64,000 nucleotides of DNA. Origin: Pedobacter sp. WC2423 (lineage in GTDB: Bacteria; Bacteroidota; Bacteroidia; Sphingobacteriales; Sphingobacteriaceae). Positions 27,196-34,933 of this stretch are shown here, one piece after another. The DNA lies in assembly GCF_040822065.1 (NCBI RefSeq), contig NZ_CP162005.1, forward strand, positions 992,001 through 1,056,000. The letters are read 5' to 3'. The notes beneath the pieces were generated by a model. That model saw only the letters and a list, made by a program, of their open reading frames with translations, ran no database searches and was not told the origin of the DNA. The stretch's first letter is position 1. Each line of letters begins with the position of its first letter. The translations under genes were made by a program, and so were the position numbers.

Positions 27196-27822
27196 CTATA
27201 GGAACCTTGATTTAGGTCCTGTTAACTCATGAAGATTCTCGGTGATCCGTTCAATTTTCCAGTCCCACCATTTAAGCTCTAAAAGTTCCTCTATCTTTTC
27301 TTCAGAAAATCGTTTTCTGATTTCTTTTCCAGGATTTCCTCCTACAACGGTATAAGGTGGCACATCTTTGGTTACTGTAGTATTGGTAGCGATAATTGCA
27401 CCATCTCCAATATTGACTCCGGGCATTATCGTTGCATTTGAACCAATCCAAACATCATTTCCAACGATGGTATCTCCTTTAAAAGGCAATTCTTCCATCT
27501 TGTGCGTCACCTTTTCCCAGCCATTGCCAAAAATATTAAAAGGATAAGCTGTGATGCCATCCATTTTATGGTTAGCACCATTCATGATAAAGGTCACACC
27601 AGAAGCAATCATACAGAATTTTCCGATAATCAGTTTATCTCCGATAAAATCAAAATGATACTTTACATTCCTTTCGAAATTATAAACATCCTTAAAATCA
27701 TCATAGTAAGTATAATCGCCAACAATTATATTAGGGCTGGTGATGATGTTCTTCAAAAAACAGAGTCTGTTATAGTGGCTTATTGGGTATTTCTCGTCTT
27801 TATCAGGTCCTTTCATCATCAT
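27196..27822 (-). CDS. Vat-family (streptogramin A type) O-acetyltransferase
   Basis: The ATG at 27822 (MMMKGPDKDEKYPI, 208 residues) is preferred to a TTG 16 codons upstream because known Vat proteins start at this point. The left-handed beta-helix hexapeptide repeats are clear (IGKFCMIASGVTFIM, VGNDVWIGSNATIMPGV). MNGANHKMDG contains the catalytic His, FNIFGNGWEK and VVGGNPGKEIRKRF are Vat signatures, and KWWDW is the C-terminal motif. Such enzymes acetylate virginiamycin M-type antibiotics or related xenobiotics. The gene is alone, with no mobile element nearby, so it looks resident rather than acquired. Confidence 0.9.
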   Translation of the reverse strand: MMMKGPDKDEKYPISHYNRLCFLKNIITSPNIIVGDYTYYDDFKDVYNFERNVKYHFDFIGDKLIIGKFCMIASGVTFIMNGANHKMDGITAYPFNIFGNGWEKVTHKMEELPFKGDTIVGNDVWIGSNATIMPGVNIGDGAIIATNTTVTKDVPPYTVVGGNPGKEIRKRFSEEKIEELLELKWWDWKIERITENLHELTGPKSRFL

Positions 27823-27931
27823 ATATTTTTCTTGCAGCTGAGCCTTAGCTGAACTGCGGAGCGTTTGCAATCATGCTAAATTAATAGAAAAACTAATCAA
27901 ATAAAAATCCTGACGTTTATCATTTCATTTT

Positions 27932-29725
27932 TTAAAGTTTCTTTTCTGCAGGTATGAAATCTGTTAATACTGCCTCTCTGATCAATGCAGGTGGAAGCAA
28001 ACCTTGTGATAAGATGAAATCATGGAACCGAAGGGCATTAAATTTCGTTCCTAAAGCATTCTCGGTGTCTTTTCTTAAAGCGATCATCTTAGTGAAGCCA
28101 TAAAAATAACTATTTGCTTGCCCGGGTGCTTTGATCGTATAACGTTCCACTTCTTGTTGTGCCATCGCTGATGATTGTACGACGTCTTCCATCAGCACCT
28201 TTTTAACATCTTGCGGAGTGATCTTTCCAGATTGTACTTCAGGATCAAGGAAAGCACGGGCAGCTCTCAATAATCTGTAATCCAAAGAAACCAGCTGACC
28301 TTCAAGCGGCATGTAAGGCCTGATCATATATTCAGCATATAATCCCCATCCTTCAGCGTTGGTAGAATTAAAAGCATATAAACTGCGTGCCTGAGATACT
28401 CCTTCTTCTACCATTTTATCAAATTGTAACTCATGACCAGGACGCGCTTCATGTGCAATTAGTGTCCAGGAAGCAGCTTCAAAAGTGAAATCATCATATT
28501 TGTCACTCACTTTTTCGCCTGGTGCCGGTGGCATATTTAATGGCAGTACAAATACACCACGCTGACCTGTATTGTTCAGGAATGGGGGAGGAACCATGTG
28601 TGGAGCAGGTGAACTTGCGGTTTCAGCAGTACTTGCCAGGCGAATGATAGCAGGACGTGAAGGTAAAGTTATCAATTGCTTTTCAAGGATAATAGCTTCA
28701 ATATCTTTCAGATGTCTTTCATAAACAGGAATGATAGAATCTCCTAATATTTGTTCTTTTTTAAGATTACGGATTACATCACGATAATCCGAAGATGGCC
28801 AGTTTCTCTGTTTGGCTATCTGTTCGGCAATAGGTTTCATCTCCTGCTGAATTTCTGTAAAGGCCTGATGAGCCATTTTTGCCAATTGATCAGGCATAAT
28901 ATCAACACCATACTCTTCTAACTGTAATGCATATTCCTGATGAGTCAGCTTAAAATCTTTCCGGGCTTTAGGGAGTACATTTTGACGTGTCCACTGGTCG
29001 TATTCTGCTACCTGTTTTTTAAGTATAGCATAGGGTTTTTCCCATCCTGTAAGTTTGTATTTCTTAAATAAGTCTGCGATACCATCAATAATACTTGTAT
29101 TGCGTGACAAGGTCACTTCCATTTGCTGACGGGAAGGATAAATCATATCCTTACCCTCCATCTGGTGTAAAACACGTGTTTTCAGGATGGAAGTTAAAGG
29201 TTGATAACCAGGTGTAAGCCCTGCATATTTTTTTAACCGGATAACTGCGGCAGCACGTCTCGCCTCTGGTGTCTGGTCATCCAGTAAAATTTGCAAGCCT
29301 TCATAAATGGTACTGGCTGCATTTAAGAACGGTATTTTTCTTTGAGTTTCAAAATCCTGATTCTTAAATCCCATGGTTAAATGTGAGATCAGGATGTTCA
29401 AATCTTGTTTAACTGAAATGTTGTTTTCTGTCTGTAAAGCAGTTTTATATTTAGAGGCCAGTAACTCTCCTTCTTTTCTTTCTGCCAGTTCATTGGCAAG
29501 GGTAGGTACAACGATCAGCGTATCATACGCCGATAAGCCTTGGGAAGATCCATATTCAGGAGTGTATTTTTTATCCAGATTGATCAGTTCCTCTGTATAT
29601 TGATTACACTGGAGCACCCATGTTTTGTCGATATGGGTTGCCTTTGTTTGTGAATTTGCTGCAAAGGGGATTGCAGCAAATAAACATACGCTTAATCCGT
29701 AAATTATGGTCTGTGGTTTGGTCAT
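27932..29725 (-). CDS. DUF885-family secreted protein (metallopeptidase-like)
   Basis: The 597-residue protein has a signal peptide ending near FAANSQ. The DUF885 signature IAHEARPGHELQ (HExxPGH) is present, with the second conserved region STNAEGWGLYAEYM supplying the likely third metal ligand. The family is related to gluzincin peptidases but its substrate is not established. It is probably periplasmic. It lies 69 bases downstream of the aldo/keto reductase gene. Confidence 0.85.
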   Translation of the reverse strand: MTKPQTIIYGLSVCLFAAIPFAANSQTKATHIDKTWVLQCNQYTEELINLDKKYTPEYGSSQGLSAYDTLIVVPTLANELAERKEGELLASKYKTALQTENNISVKQDLNILISHLTMGFKNQDFETQRKIPFLNAASTIYEGLQILLDDQTPEARRAAAVIRLKKYAGLTPGYQPLTSILKTRVLHQMEGKDMIYPSRQQMEVTLSRNTSIIDGIADLFKKYKLTGWEKPYAILKKQVAEYDQWTRQNVLPKARKDFKLTHQEYALQLEEYGVDIMPDQLAKMAHQAFTEIQQEMKPIAEQIAKQRNWPSSDYRDVIRNLKKEQILGDSIIPVYERHLKDIEAIILEKQLITLPSRPAIIRLASTAETASSPAPHMVPPPFLNNTGQRGVFVLPLNMPPAPGEKVSDKYDDFTFEAASWTLIAHEARPGHELQFDKMVEEGVSQARSLYAFNSTNAEGWGLYAEYMIRPYMPLEGQLVSLDYRLLRAARAFLDPEVQSGKITPQDVKKVLMEDVVQSSAMAQQEVERYTIKAPGQANSYFYGFTKMIALRKDTENALGTKFNALRFHDFILSQGLLPPALIREAVLTDFIPAEKKL

Positions 29726-29794
29726 ATGATAATGCTAAAATAATTCTAGTCCATTATCGGAAGAAAATGTCACATATAATACAACCAGTCGGAA

Positions 29795-30796
29795 TTAATT
29801 ATTTACTAATTTCATTGCCCCTTCACTATAGCGCTCGCCACTCACTGGAAAACGTGTAATGAGCTCATCAATAGCTTCTAAATCAGCTGACAGCAAGTTA
29901 ATATCAACAGCACCTGAATTTTCTTCCAGATATTTTCTTTTTTTAGTACCAGGAATAGGAATAATGTCTTCGCCCTGTGCCAGTACCCATGCGAGCGCAA
30001 GTTGTGCAGGAGTACAGTTTTTATCCTGTGCTATCGCAGCGAATCCACTGATCAGTTTTGCGTTATTGTCCAGATTTTCCTGCTGATAACGTGGTAGTGA
30101 TTTCCGGAAATCATTAGCTGACAATGAATTTATATCCAATGTGTTGGTCACCAGACCTCTTGCCAGTGGTGAATAAGGGATCAAAGAGATGCCGAGTTCT
30201 CTGATAGTGCTTAGTATCTCAGTTTCCACATCTCTGGTCAGCAAGGAGTATTCACTTTGCAGGGCAGCAATAGGGTGCACTGCATGAGCTTTTCGGATAG
30301 AAGCAGGAGAAGCCTCACTTAATCCGAGATAACGTACTTTTCCTTCTTTTACTAGTTCGGCCATTGCACCTACAGTTTCTTCGATCGGAATATTAGGGTC
30401 AACACGGTGTACATAGTATAAATCTATAGTATCGATTTTTAATCTTTTCAGACTTTTTTCTACTGCAATTTTCATCCATGCCGGGGAGCCGTCAAAATAA
30501 GTTCCGTTTATATTGCTGGGACCGGCAACATCGTCCTGAAAGCGGAATCCGAATTTGGTCGCAATAAATATCTTATCTCTGTTTGTTGTTAATACTTTTG
30601 AGATCAGCTCTTCATTTATTCCATTAGCATACATATCCGCAGTATCCCAGAAGTTTACCCCAAGGTCAAGGGCTTTGTGTAAAGTTGCAATACTTTCAGT
30701 ATCATCACCAGGACCGTATGCAAAACTCATTCCCATACAGCCAAGTCCTACAGCCGATAATTTTTCTTTAGTTGTTCCTAAATTTCTATATTTCAT
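29795..30796 (-). CDS. Aldo/keto reductase
   Basis: The 333-residue TIM-barrel oxidoreductase has the catalytic tetrad D51, Y56, K81 and H130 (FWDTADMY, IATKFGF, YYVHRVD) and a C-terminal NADPH site (IPIPGTKKRKYLEENSGA). It matches the AKR13/YakC-like group that reduces aldehydes. The upstream araC gene and the tandem 22-base repeats in its promoter suggest direct control by that regulator. Confidence 0.92.
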   Translation of the reverse strand: MKYRNLGTTKEKLSAVGLGCMGMSFAYGPGDDTESIATLHKALDLGVNFWDTADMYANGINEELISKVLTTNRDKIFIATKFGFRFQDDVAGPSNINGTYFDGSPAWMKIAVEKSLKRLKIDTIDLYYVHRVDPNIPIEETVGAMAELVKEGKVRYLGLSEASPASIRKAHAVHPIAALQSEYSLLTRDVETEILSTIRELGISLIPYSPLARGLVTNTLDINSLSANDFRKSLPRYQQENLDNNAKLISGFAAIAQDKNCTPAQLALAWVLAQGEDIIPIPGTKKRKYLEENSGAVDINLLSADLEAIDELITRFPVSGERYSEGAMKLVNN

Positions 30797-30816
30797 AATG
30801 ATCAGATTTGATAGGA

Positions 30817-30883
30817 CAAAATTAGCGTACAGATCTGGCGATGGATTATACTATTCAAACAGATGGTTATAATAATCAAACGG
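30817..30883 (-). promoter_or_regulatory. Promoter with tandem direct repeats, candidate AraC-type operator
   Basis: On the minus strand a -7 box TAATTTTG (30817-30824) precedes the aldo/keto reductase gene. Upstream are two near-identical direct repeats of about 22 bases, 30841-30862 and 30863-30883, sharing ATGG, TTATA and ATCAAAC/TTCAAAC cores. There is no TTTG at the usual -33 spacing, which fits an activator-dependent promoter. Head-to-tail sites abutting the -33 region are the classic AraC/XylS arrangement. Confidence 0.6.
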
Positions 30884-30896
30884 TATGATGAGTTGA

Positions 30897-31805
30897 TTAA
30901 ACTGCGGCGTGCCGGACCTCAATTGGAGATATACCGGTATTTTTTTTGAAAAAATTGGTAAAGTAAGCCGGATATTCAAATCCAAGGCCGTAAGCAATTT
31001 CTGAAATATTCCAGTCTGTGTGCTGAAGCAAGGCTCTGGCCTCCCTGGTTATTCTTGCTGCAATATGATCCGTTGTCGTTTTTCCTGTGTGTTCCTTTAC
31101 AGAACGGTTCAGGTGATTCACATGAATAGAAAGACTCTTTGCATAATCATTTGCGGTTTTTAGTTTCAATGACAAATGATGGGTGTCAATAGGGAATTGT
31201 CTTTCCAGCAGCTCCATAAACAGAGAGGTAATCCTTGAAGACGCATTGATATGTTTCTCAAAATTCTCTGTCGGATTCATTTTCATGGCTTCATGAATAA
31301 TCAGATGCAGATAATTTCGCAATAAACCATATCTGTGCAAGTAATCTGAGGTGATCTCTTTGGTCATCTTTATAAACAGATCAGCTATTTCCTTCTGCTG
31401 GATTTCGTCAAGAAAAAACACAGGATTACTGCCAATTCTGAATAAAGGGGAATCTTGTAAAGACTCTTTGTGGTCGCCAGTCTGTATAAAGGCCTCAGTA
31501 AAGAGGCAGAACCAGCCTTCTTGTATGGCTGATTCTGCTTCCCAAGAATAAGGAATTATAGGATTGGAAAATAGGAGTGCCGGTTTGTTTATATAAATCC
31601 ATTTATCAGCATAATGTATTTTGCCTGTACCAATGATTAAAGATACTTTATAAAAATCCCTTCTGCTGTAGGGAGTAATTGGTGAACAATTTGCTCTGGA
31701 AAATACGTTAAAATGACCAGTTCCTGCATTGTCCATAGTTAACCCTAATGGATTTGCTGAAGGTACACGTGTATAGAACTCCTGAACACTTTCAATTGAT
31801 TTCAT
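30897..31805 (-). CDS. AraC-family transcriptional regulator
   Basis: The ATG at 31805 (MKSIESVQEFYTR) is chosen over an upstream TTG, giving 302 residues. The N-terminal half is a cupin-like ligand-binding domain. The C-terminal 100 residues hold two helix-turn-helix units: LKTANDYAKSLSIHVNHLNR and the family signature NISEIAYGLGFEYPAYFTNF. It is encoded 100 bases upstream of, and in line with, the aldo/keto reductase gene, which is its likely target. Confidence 0.92.
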   Translation of the reverse strand: MKSIESVQEFYTRVPSANPLGLTMDNAGTGHFNVFSRANCSPITPYSRRDFYKVSLIIGTGKIHYADKWIYINKPALLFSNPIIPYSWEAESAIQEGWFCLFTEAFIQTGDHKESLQDSPLFRIGSNPVFFLDEIQQKEIADLFIKMTKEITSDYLHRYGLLRNYLHLIIHEAMKMNPTENFEKHINASSRITSLFMELLERQFPIDTHHLSLKLKTANDYAKSLSIHVNHLNRSVKEHTGKTTTDHIAARITREARALLQHTDWNISEIAYGLGFEYPAYFTNFFKKNTGISPIEVRHAAV

Positions 31806-31847
31806 CCTGTAATTTATAAAAATCAAATGGAAATATTCAACTAATTT

Positions 31848-32450
31848 TTATTCTTGATTGGTCAGTAAACTAAATTTATTAATCTTTTGCTTTTGAAGGA
31901 TGTCCACAATTTTCTTAATGGCAGGATATTCTTCCTCTGCATCTCCTTTGATGCTGACCCGCATTGCGGTTGTGTGTAATTCTGCAACTGCTTTTCTGGA
32001 GTGAAGTACCCAGTTTGCTAATTGGTTGTTCGCCGAATCAGCAGGGATCCCGGTTTCCAGTCCCGAGGTCTTTCTTTTGTCTGCATCCATTCCAATGAAC
32101 TTTTTCAGGTTTTGAACAGGAACACCAAAAGAACTGATCACACTGAATCTCTTTTTCTCTTCCGGGCTGAAGTCAATGTGATATTGCGCTCCCATTTTTT
32201 CCAACATGGAGATTTTTACATCCTGTCCTGCGGCTTCGAAGAAAACTTTTCCTTTGCCGATGGTCAGTATAGCAATATCTGTTTCCGGTACTTTTAATTT
32301 ATAAGTAGAGGAGGGGATTTTTACGTCTAAGGGATCTGGTTGTTTAGCAACCGCAGTTAAGATGAAAAAGGTGAGCAAAAGGAATGAAACATCGGTCATG
32401 GCAGTCATATCGACTGTTAAAGCGCTGCGCTTGACTTTAATTCTAGACAT
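31848..32450 (-). CDS. ExbD/TolR-family protein (orphan)
   Basis: The 200-residue protein has a short cytoplasmic start, one transmembrane helix carrying the conserved aspartate (TDVSFLLLTFFILT, about residues 18-32) and a periplasmic domain. ExbD works with ExbB and TonB to energise outer-membrane transport. No exbB or tonB is adjacent. The periplasmic part is longer than in typical ExbD, as in Bacteroidota paralogues. It lies downstream of the quinone-reductase gene in reverse order, with its own spacer. Confidence 0.85.
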   Translation of the reverse strand: MSRIKVKRSALTVDMTAMTDVSFLLLTFFILTAVAKQPDPLDVKIPSSTYKLKVPETDIAILTIGKGKVFFEAAGQDVKISMLEKMGAQYHIDFSPEEKKRFSVISSFGVPVQNLKKFIGMDADKRKTSGLETGIPADSANNQLANWVLHSRKAVAELHTTAMRVSIKGDAEEEYPAIKKIVDILQKQKINKFSLLTNQE

Positions 32451-32495
32451 AATTTAATGGAGATAAAGGGTATGTAATTCGAAATTGTGAGAGGA

Positions 32496-33077
32496 TTATT
32501 TAAGTTTTTCACCTAATTGATAAGCTTTAGCTATCCATTGTGCTCTTTGTTTTTCCGTTGAAGTTTTGATAATTCCGATATAAGTGACTTTCACTGGTTT
32601 GATACCACAAAATTCCAAAGTGCTTTTCTTTAATTGATTGACGCTGGGATTTCCATAAAATATCCGGTAATACCAGGCCGGCTGATCTAGGGTTGTAATA
32701 ATCCGGGCAGTTTTTTCAGTCAGTAATTTATCCCACCAAACGGAGTTTTCTCTATATTGATAAGCGATCCCAGGCAAAAATAACCGGTCAATAAAGCCTT
32801 TCATTATAGCCGGTAAACCTCCCCACCATACTGGGTGGATCCAAACCAGGTGATCTGCTTTTTTAATCTTTTCCAGGCTAACAAGCAGATCAGGTTCTAA
32901 TTCTATCCTTTTCGTATAGCCGTATTGCAGGTTAGGATTGAAATCCACTTCGCCGATATGAATCACATCTACTTGTGCCTTAGATTTAAGTGCGCCTTGC
33001 TGATAGGCAGTTGCTAAGGCGTAATTAAAGCTTTCTTTATTGGGATGCCCATTAATAATCAGAATATTCTTCTTCAT
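32496..33077 (-). CDS. NAD(P)H-quinone reductase, flavodoxin-like fold
   Basis: The 193-residue protein has NILIINGHPNKESFNYALA (FMN-binding loop), the central WIHPVWWGGLPAIMKGFIDR and FLPGIAYQY, typical of the KefF/YwrO/MdaB group of FAD/FMN quinone reductases. It gives two-electron quinone reduction and detoxification. A Crp/Fnr-type regulator is encoded directly upstream, and the promoter carries a perfect 9-bp inverted repeat, so expression is probably controlled. Confidence 0.9.
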   Translation of the reverse strand: MKKNILIINGHPNKESFNYALATAYQQGALKSKAQVDVIHIGEVDFNPNLQYGYTKRIELEPDLLVSLEKIKKADHLVWIHPVWWGGLPAIMKGFIDRLFLPGIAYQYRENSVWWDKLLTEKTARIITTLDQPAWYYRIFYGNPSVNQLKKSTLEFCGIKPVKVTYIGIIKTSTEKQRAQWIAKAYQLGEKLK

Positions 33078-33110
33078 TTTGTCCTGTATTTTATAATCAG
33101 GACAAAGGTA
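33078..33110 (-). promoter_or_regulatory. Promoter with overlapping palindromic operator for the quinone reductase gene
   Basis: The minus-strand -7 box TACCTTTG (33103-33110) is overlapped by a perfect inverted repeat TTTGTCCTG-N11-CAGGACAAA (33078-33086 with 33098-33106) that runs up to the start codon. A second GACA/TGTC site (33135-33144) lies upstream. The position across -7, start site and leader suggests repression. The binding factor is not known; the adjacent Crp/Fnr protein is one candidate. Confidence 0.6.
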
Positions 33111-33143
33111 TAGGGGTGTTTATCCTAACTACTGGACATTTGT

Positions 33144-33710
33144 CTAAAAAACGATCTCTTTTCTTAAACGGCTCAGGTGTCTTGGAGTAATTCCCAGATA
33201 GGAAGCAAGGTATTGTAGTGGGATTTGCTGCACATAGGCTGGTTGATTTTCCAGCAGGTCCATGTATCGCTTTTTTGCTTTCTCTTTTTGAAAAAGGAAT
33301 AAGCGTTTTTCCAGTTCTATGTATTGCTGTTCTGCAATTATTTTAAAGAAAGTGACCCAATTTAAACTGGACTTAGATAGCTGATCAATGTCTGTTTTTT
33401 GAATAATTAATAATTCACAAGGGGCTACTGCCTGTATGTTTTCCAGGGTAGGTAATGAAGTAATCAAGGAGGAATACGCGGTCATTAAGGTATTAGGAAA
33501 GGTAATACAGTATGTGATTTCTTCTCCGGATTCAGGGGTAAAAAAAGAACGCAAAATTCCACTTTTAATGAAAGCGACTTCTTTACATGATTTTCCTTCG
33601 CTGATAAAGAAGTCTCCCTTCTGAAGATGTCTTGTTGTACCAAGACGATGGAAATCATTGATTTCAGCAGTTGTTAATACTCCAAATTCTTTTAAAAAGT
33701 CACTAATCAT
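33144..33710 (-). CDS. Crp/Fnr-family transcriptional regulator
   Basis: The 188-residue protein has an N-terminal cyclic-nucleotide-binding fold (LQKGDFFISEGKSCKEVAFI, SGEEITYCITFP) without the arginine/serine cAMP pocket of E. coli Crp. A short C-terminal HTH (LASYLGITPRHLSRLRKE) completes it. No FNR-type N-terminal cysteines are present. Such Bacteroidota members often sense unknown ligands. It is upstream of and in line with the quinone reductase gene, whose promoter is next to its stop codon. Confidence 0.87.
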   Translation of the reverse strand: MISDFLKEFGVLTTAEINDFHRLGTTRHLQKGDFFISEGKSCKEVAFIKSGILRSFFTPESGEEITYCITFPNTLMTAYSSLITSLPTLENIQAVAPCELLIIQKTDIDQLSKSSLNWVTFFKIIAEQQYIELEKRLFLFQKEKAKKRYMDLLENQPAYVQQIPLQYLASYLGITPRHLSRLRKEIVF

Positions 33711-33934
33711 ATTTTATGCGTCTGTTCTTCCTGTTGAACGCCGAAAATAGCAATATTTTATGGGTTAGGTTTAGTACGAAAGTCAAAATTGAGGCAAGTA
33801 ATAAAAACCGTTAAGTAATCCTGTATAAAACAGCTCAATAATGAGTTCATTCTGGCCGGGTTTTGCAGGGGTTGTGGCTAGGTTGTGGTATACCAGAACT
33901 GTCACTTATCCTATAATGAAAAGGAGTAGTTGGA

Positions 33935-34513
33935 TTACATTACAGACATCAGCACCATTAATCTTTCTAAGAACTGTTTTAGGCTGGCATGACTAATTAA
34001 GACCTGATTCTGAACAGTTTTCTGGCTGACACCTAACTTTTCACTGATTTGCCTGGTTGTCATTTCTTCCATGAATTTCATTCTGAATATTTCTCCACGT
34101 TTTTCAGGTTGCATAGCCAGCCAAACCGCTATATAATTTCTGATTTCTTTCTCGTTGAATAGTGTGTCTGCTTCTAAACTTGAAAGTGCCATGTGTTCTA
34201 AAGGTTCTTCAAACTCGGGGAGAGTGAGACCTTTTCTATACAAAATGTAAACCTGGTAGCGAACTGCAATAATCAGATAACCATAAATATTTTCAATCTT
34301 CTTTTTCTCTTTCTTTAGCCAGAGATCCATGAAAACTGATTGAACAAGTTCTTCGACCTGCTCCATGTTTTTTAATCTTTTGAAGCTCTCATTGAAGAGT
34401 TTTGTCCAGTATCTCTCATAAATCTCATCGAAGGCAGCCTTGTCGCCAGCAATCATTGATGCGACTAATTGAGCATCGTTCCAGGAGCTGTAAGTGACAT
34501 GTTTTAATAACAT
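33935..34513 (-). CDS. ECF RNA polymerase sigma factor (Bacteroidota expansion type), orphan
   Basis: The 192-residue sigma-70 family protein has region 2 (FDEIYERYWTKLFNESFKRL, VEELVQSVFMDLW) and region 4 (TTRQISEKLGVSQKTVQNQV). This subgroup usually pairs with a FecR-type anti-sigma and a SusC receptor encoded directly downstream. Neither is present: the next gene is the Crp/Fnr regulator 224 bases away. It is divergent from the WYAY paralogue gene. Confidence 0.9.
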   Translation of the reverse strand: MLLKHVTYSSWNDAQLVASMIAGDKAAFDEIYERYWTKLFNESFKRLKNMEQVEELVQSVFMDLWLKKEKKKIENIYGYLIIAVRYQVYILYRKGLTLPEFEEPLEHMALSSLEADTLFNEKEIRNYIAVWLAMQPEKRGEIFRMKFMEEMTTRQISEKLGVSQKTVQNQVLISHASLKQFLERLMVLMSVM

Positions 34514-34547
34514 TAATTTACCAGGTTTTAATTGTATGTGTATGAAT

Positions 34548-34578
34548 CAAAGTTAAATACTTCACTTAGTTATGTAAA
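34548..34578 (-). promoter_or_regulatory. Promoter of the orphan ECF sigma gene
   Basis: On the minus strand the -7 box TAACTTTG (34548-34555) is preceded after 19 bases by TTTA (34575-34578). The sigma ATG is 35 bases downstream. Confidence 0.5.
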
Positions 34579-34690
34579 ATAATTTGGGTATTAATTGTGT
34601 TTCTTTTTTGCTAAAAGCATTTAAATATTTCAGGTGGTAACTTGGAGGAGACTATTTTTTTTATAAAAAACTTGGAATATTCCTGTATCC

Positions 34691-34732
34691 TCTAAAAATA
34701 TTCCTTTTAGCTCTAAAAGCATTCTTTATAGC
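34691..34732. repeat. Tandem 21-bp imperfect direct repeat
   Basis: The 420-base spacer between the ECF sigma gene and the WYAY gene (34514-34933) contains two abutting 21-mers, 34691-34711 and 34712-34732, identical at 17 of 21 positions (TCTAAAA, ATTC and TAGC cores). A 21-bp period is two helical turns, as in many direct-repeat operators. The junction motif TAGCTCTAAAA recurs at 35463-35473 before the sigma/anti-sigma pair. The rest of the spacer shows only the ECF promoter and the conserved leader. Confidence 0.5.
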
Positions 34733-34859
34733 TATGAAATCAGGAGTCTAGATTGTGATTTTGAAAGGTAGAATTTGGGAGCTTGTGACCCTGAAAAAAG
34801 AGAAAAAGTATGCTTAAATTAGAAGAAAGGTTGATGTAAAGTTAATAGTTAAGGGAGGG

Positions 34860-34933
34860 CCGAAAACCTTAAATAGAGTAGGCATGGATTAAAGTTTTTT
34901 GATTCTTTTTGATGAATAAAAGAATCGTTTGTT
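34860..34933 (+). promoter_or_regulatory. Conserved leader shared with the paralogue at 4.6 kb
   Basis: These 74 bases match the leader at 4519-4592 almost throughout: GAAAA, CCTTAAA, GAGTAGG, ATTAAAG and CTTTTTGATGAATAAAAG occur in the same order and nearly the same spacing. As in the other copy, TTTTTGAT is tandemly repeated, and the ATG at 34912 opens an overlapping out-of-frame ORF (MNKRIVCYG and on). Similarity falls off upstream of 34860. Confidence 0.7.
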
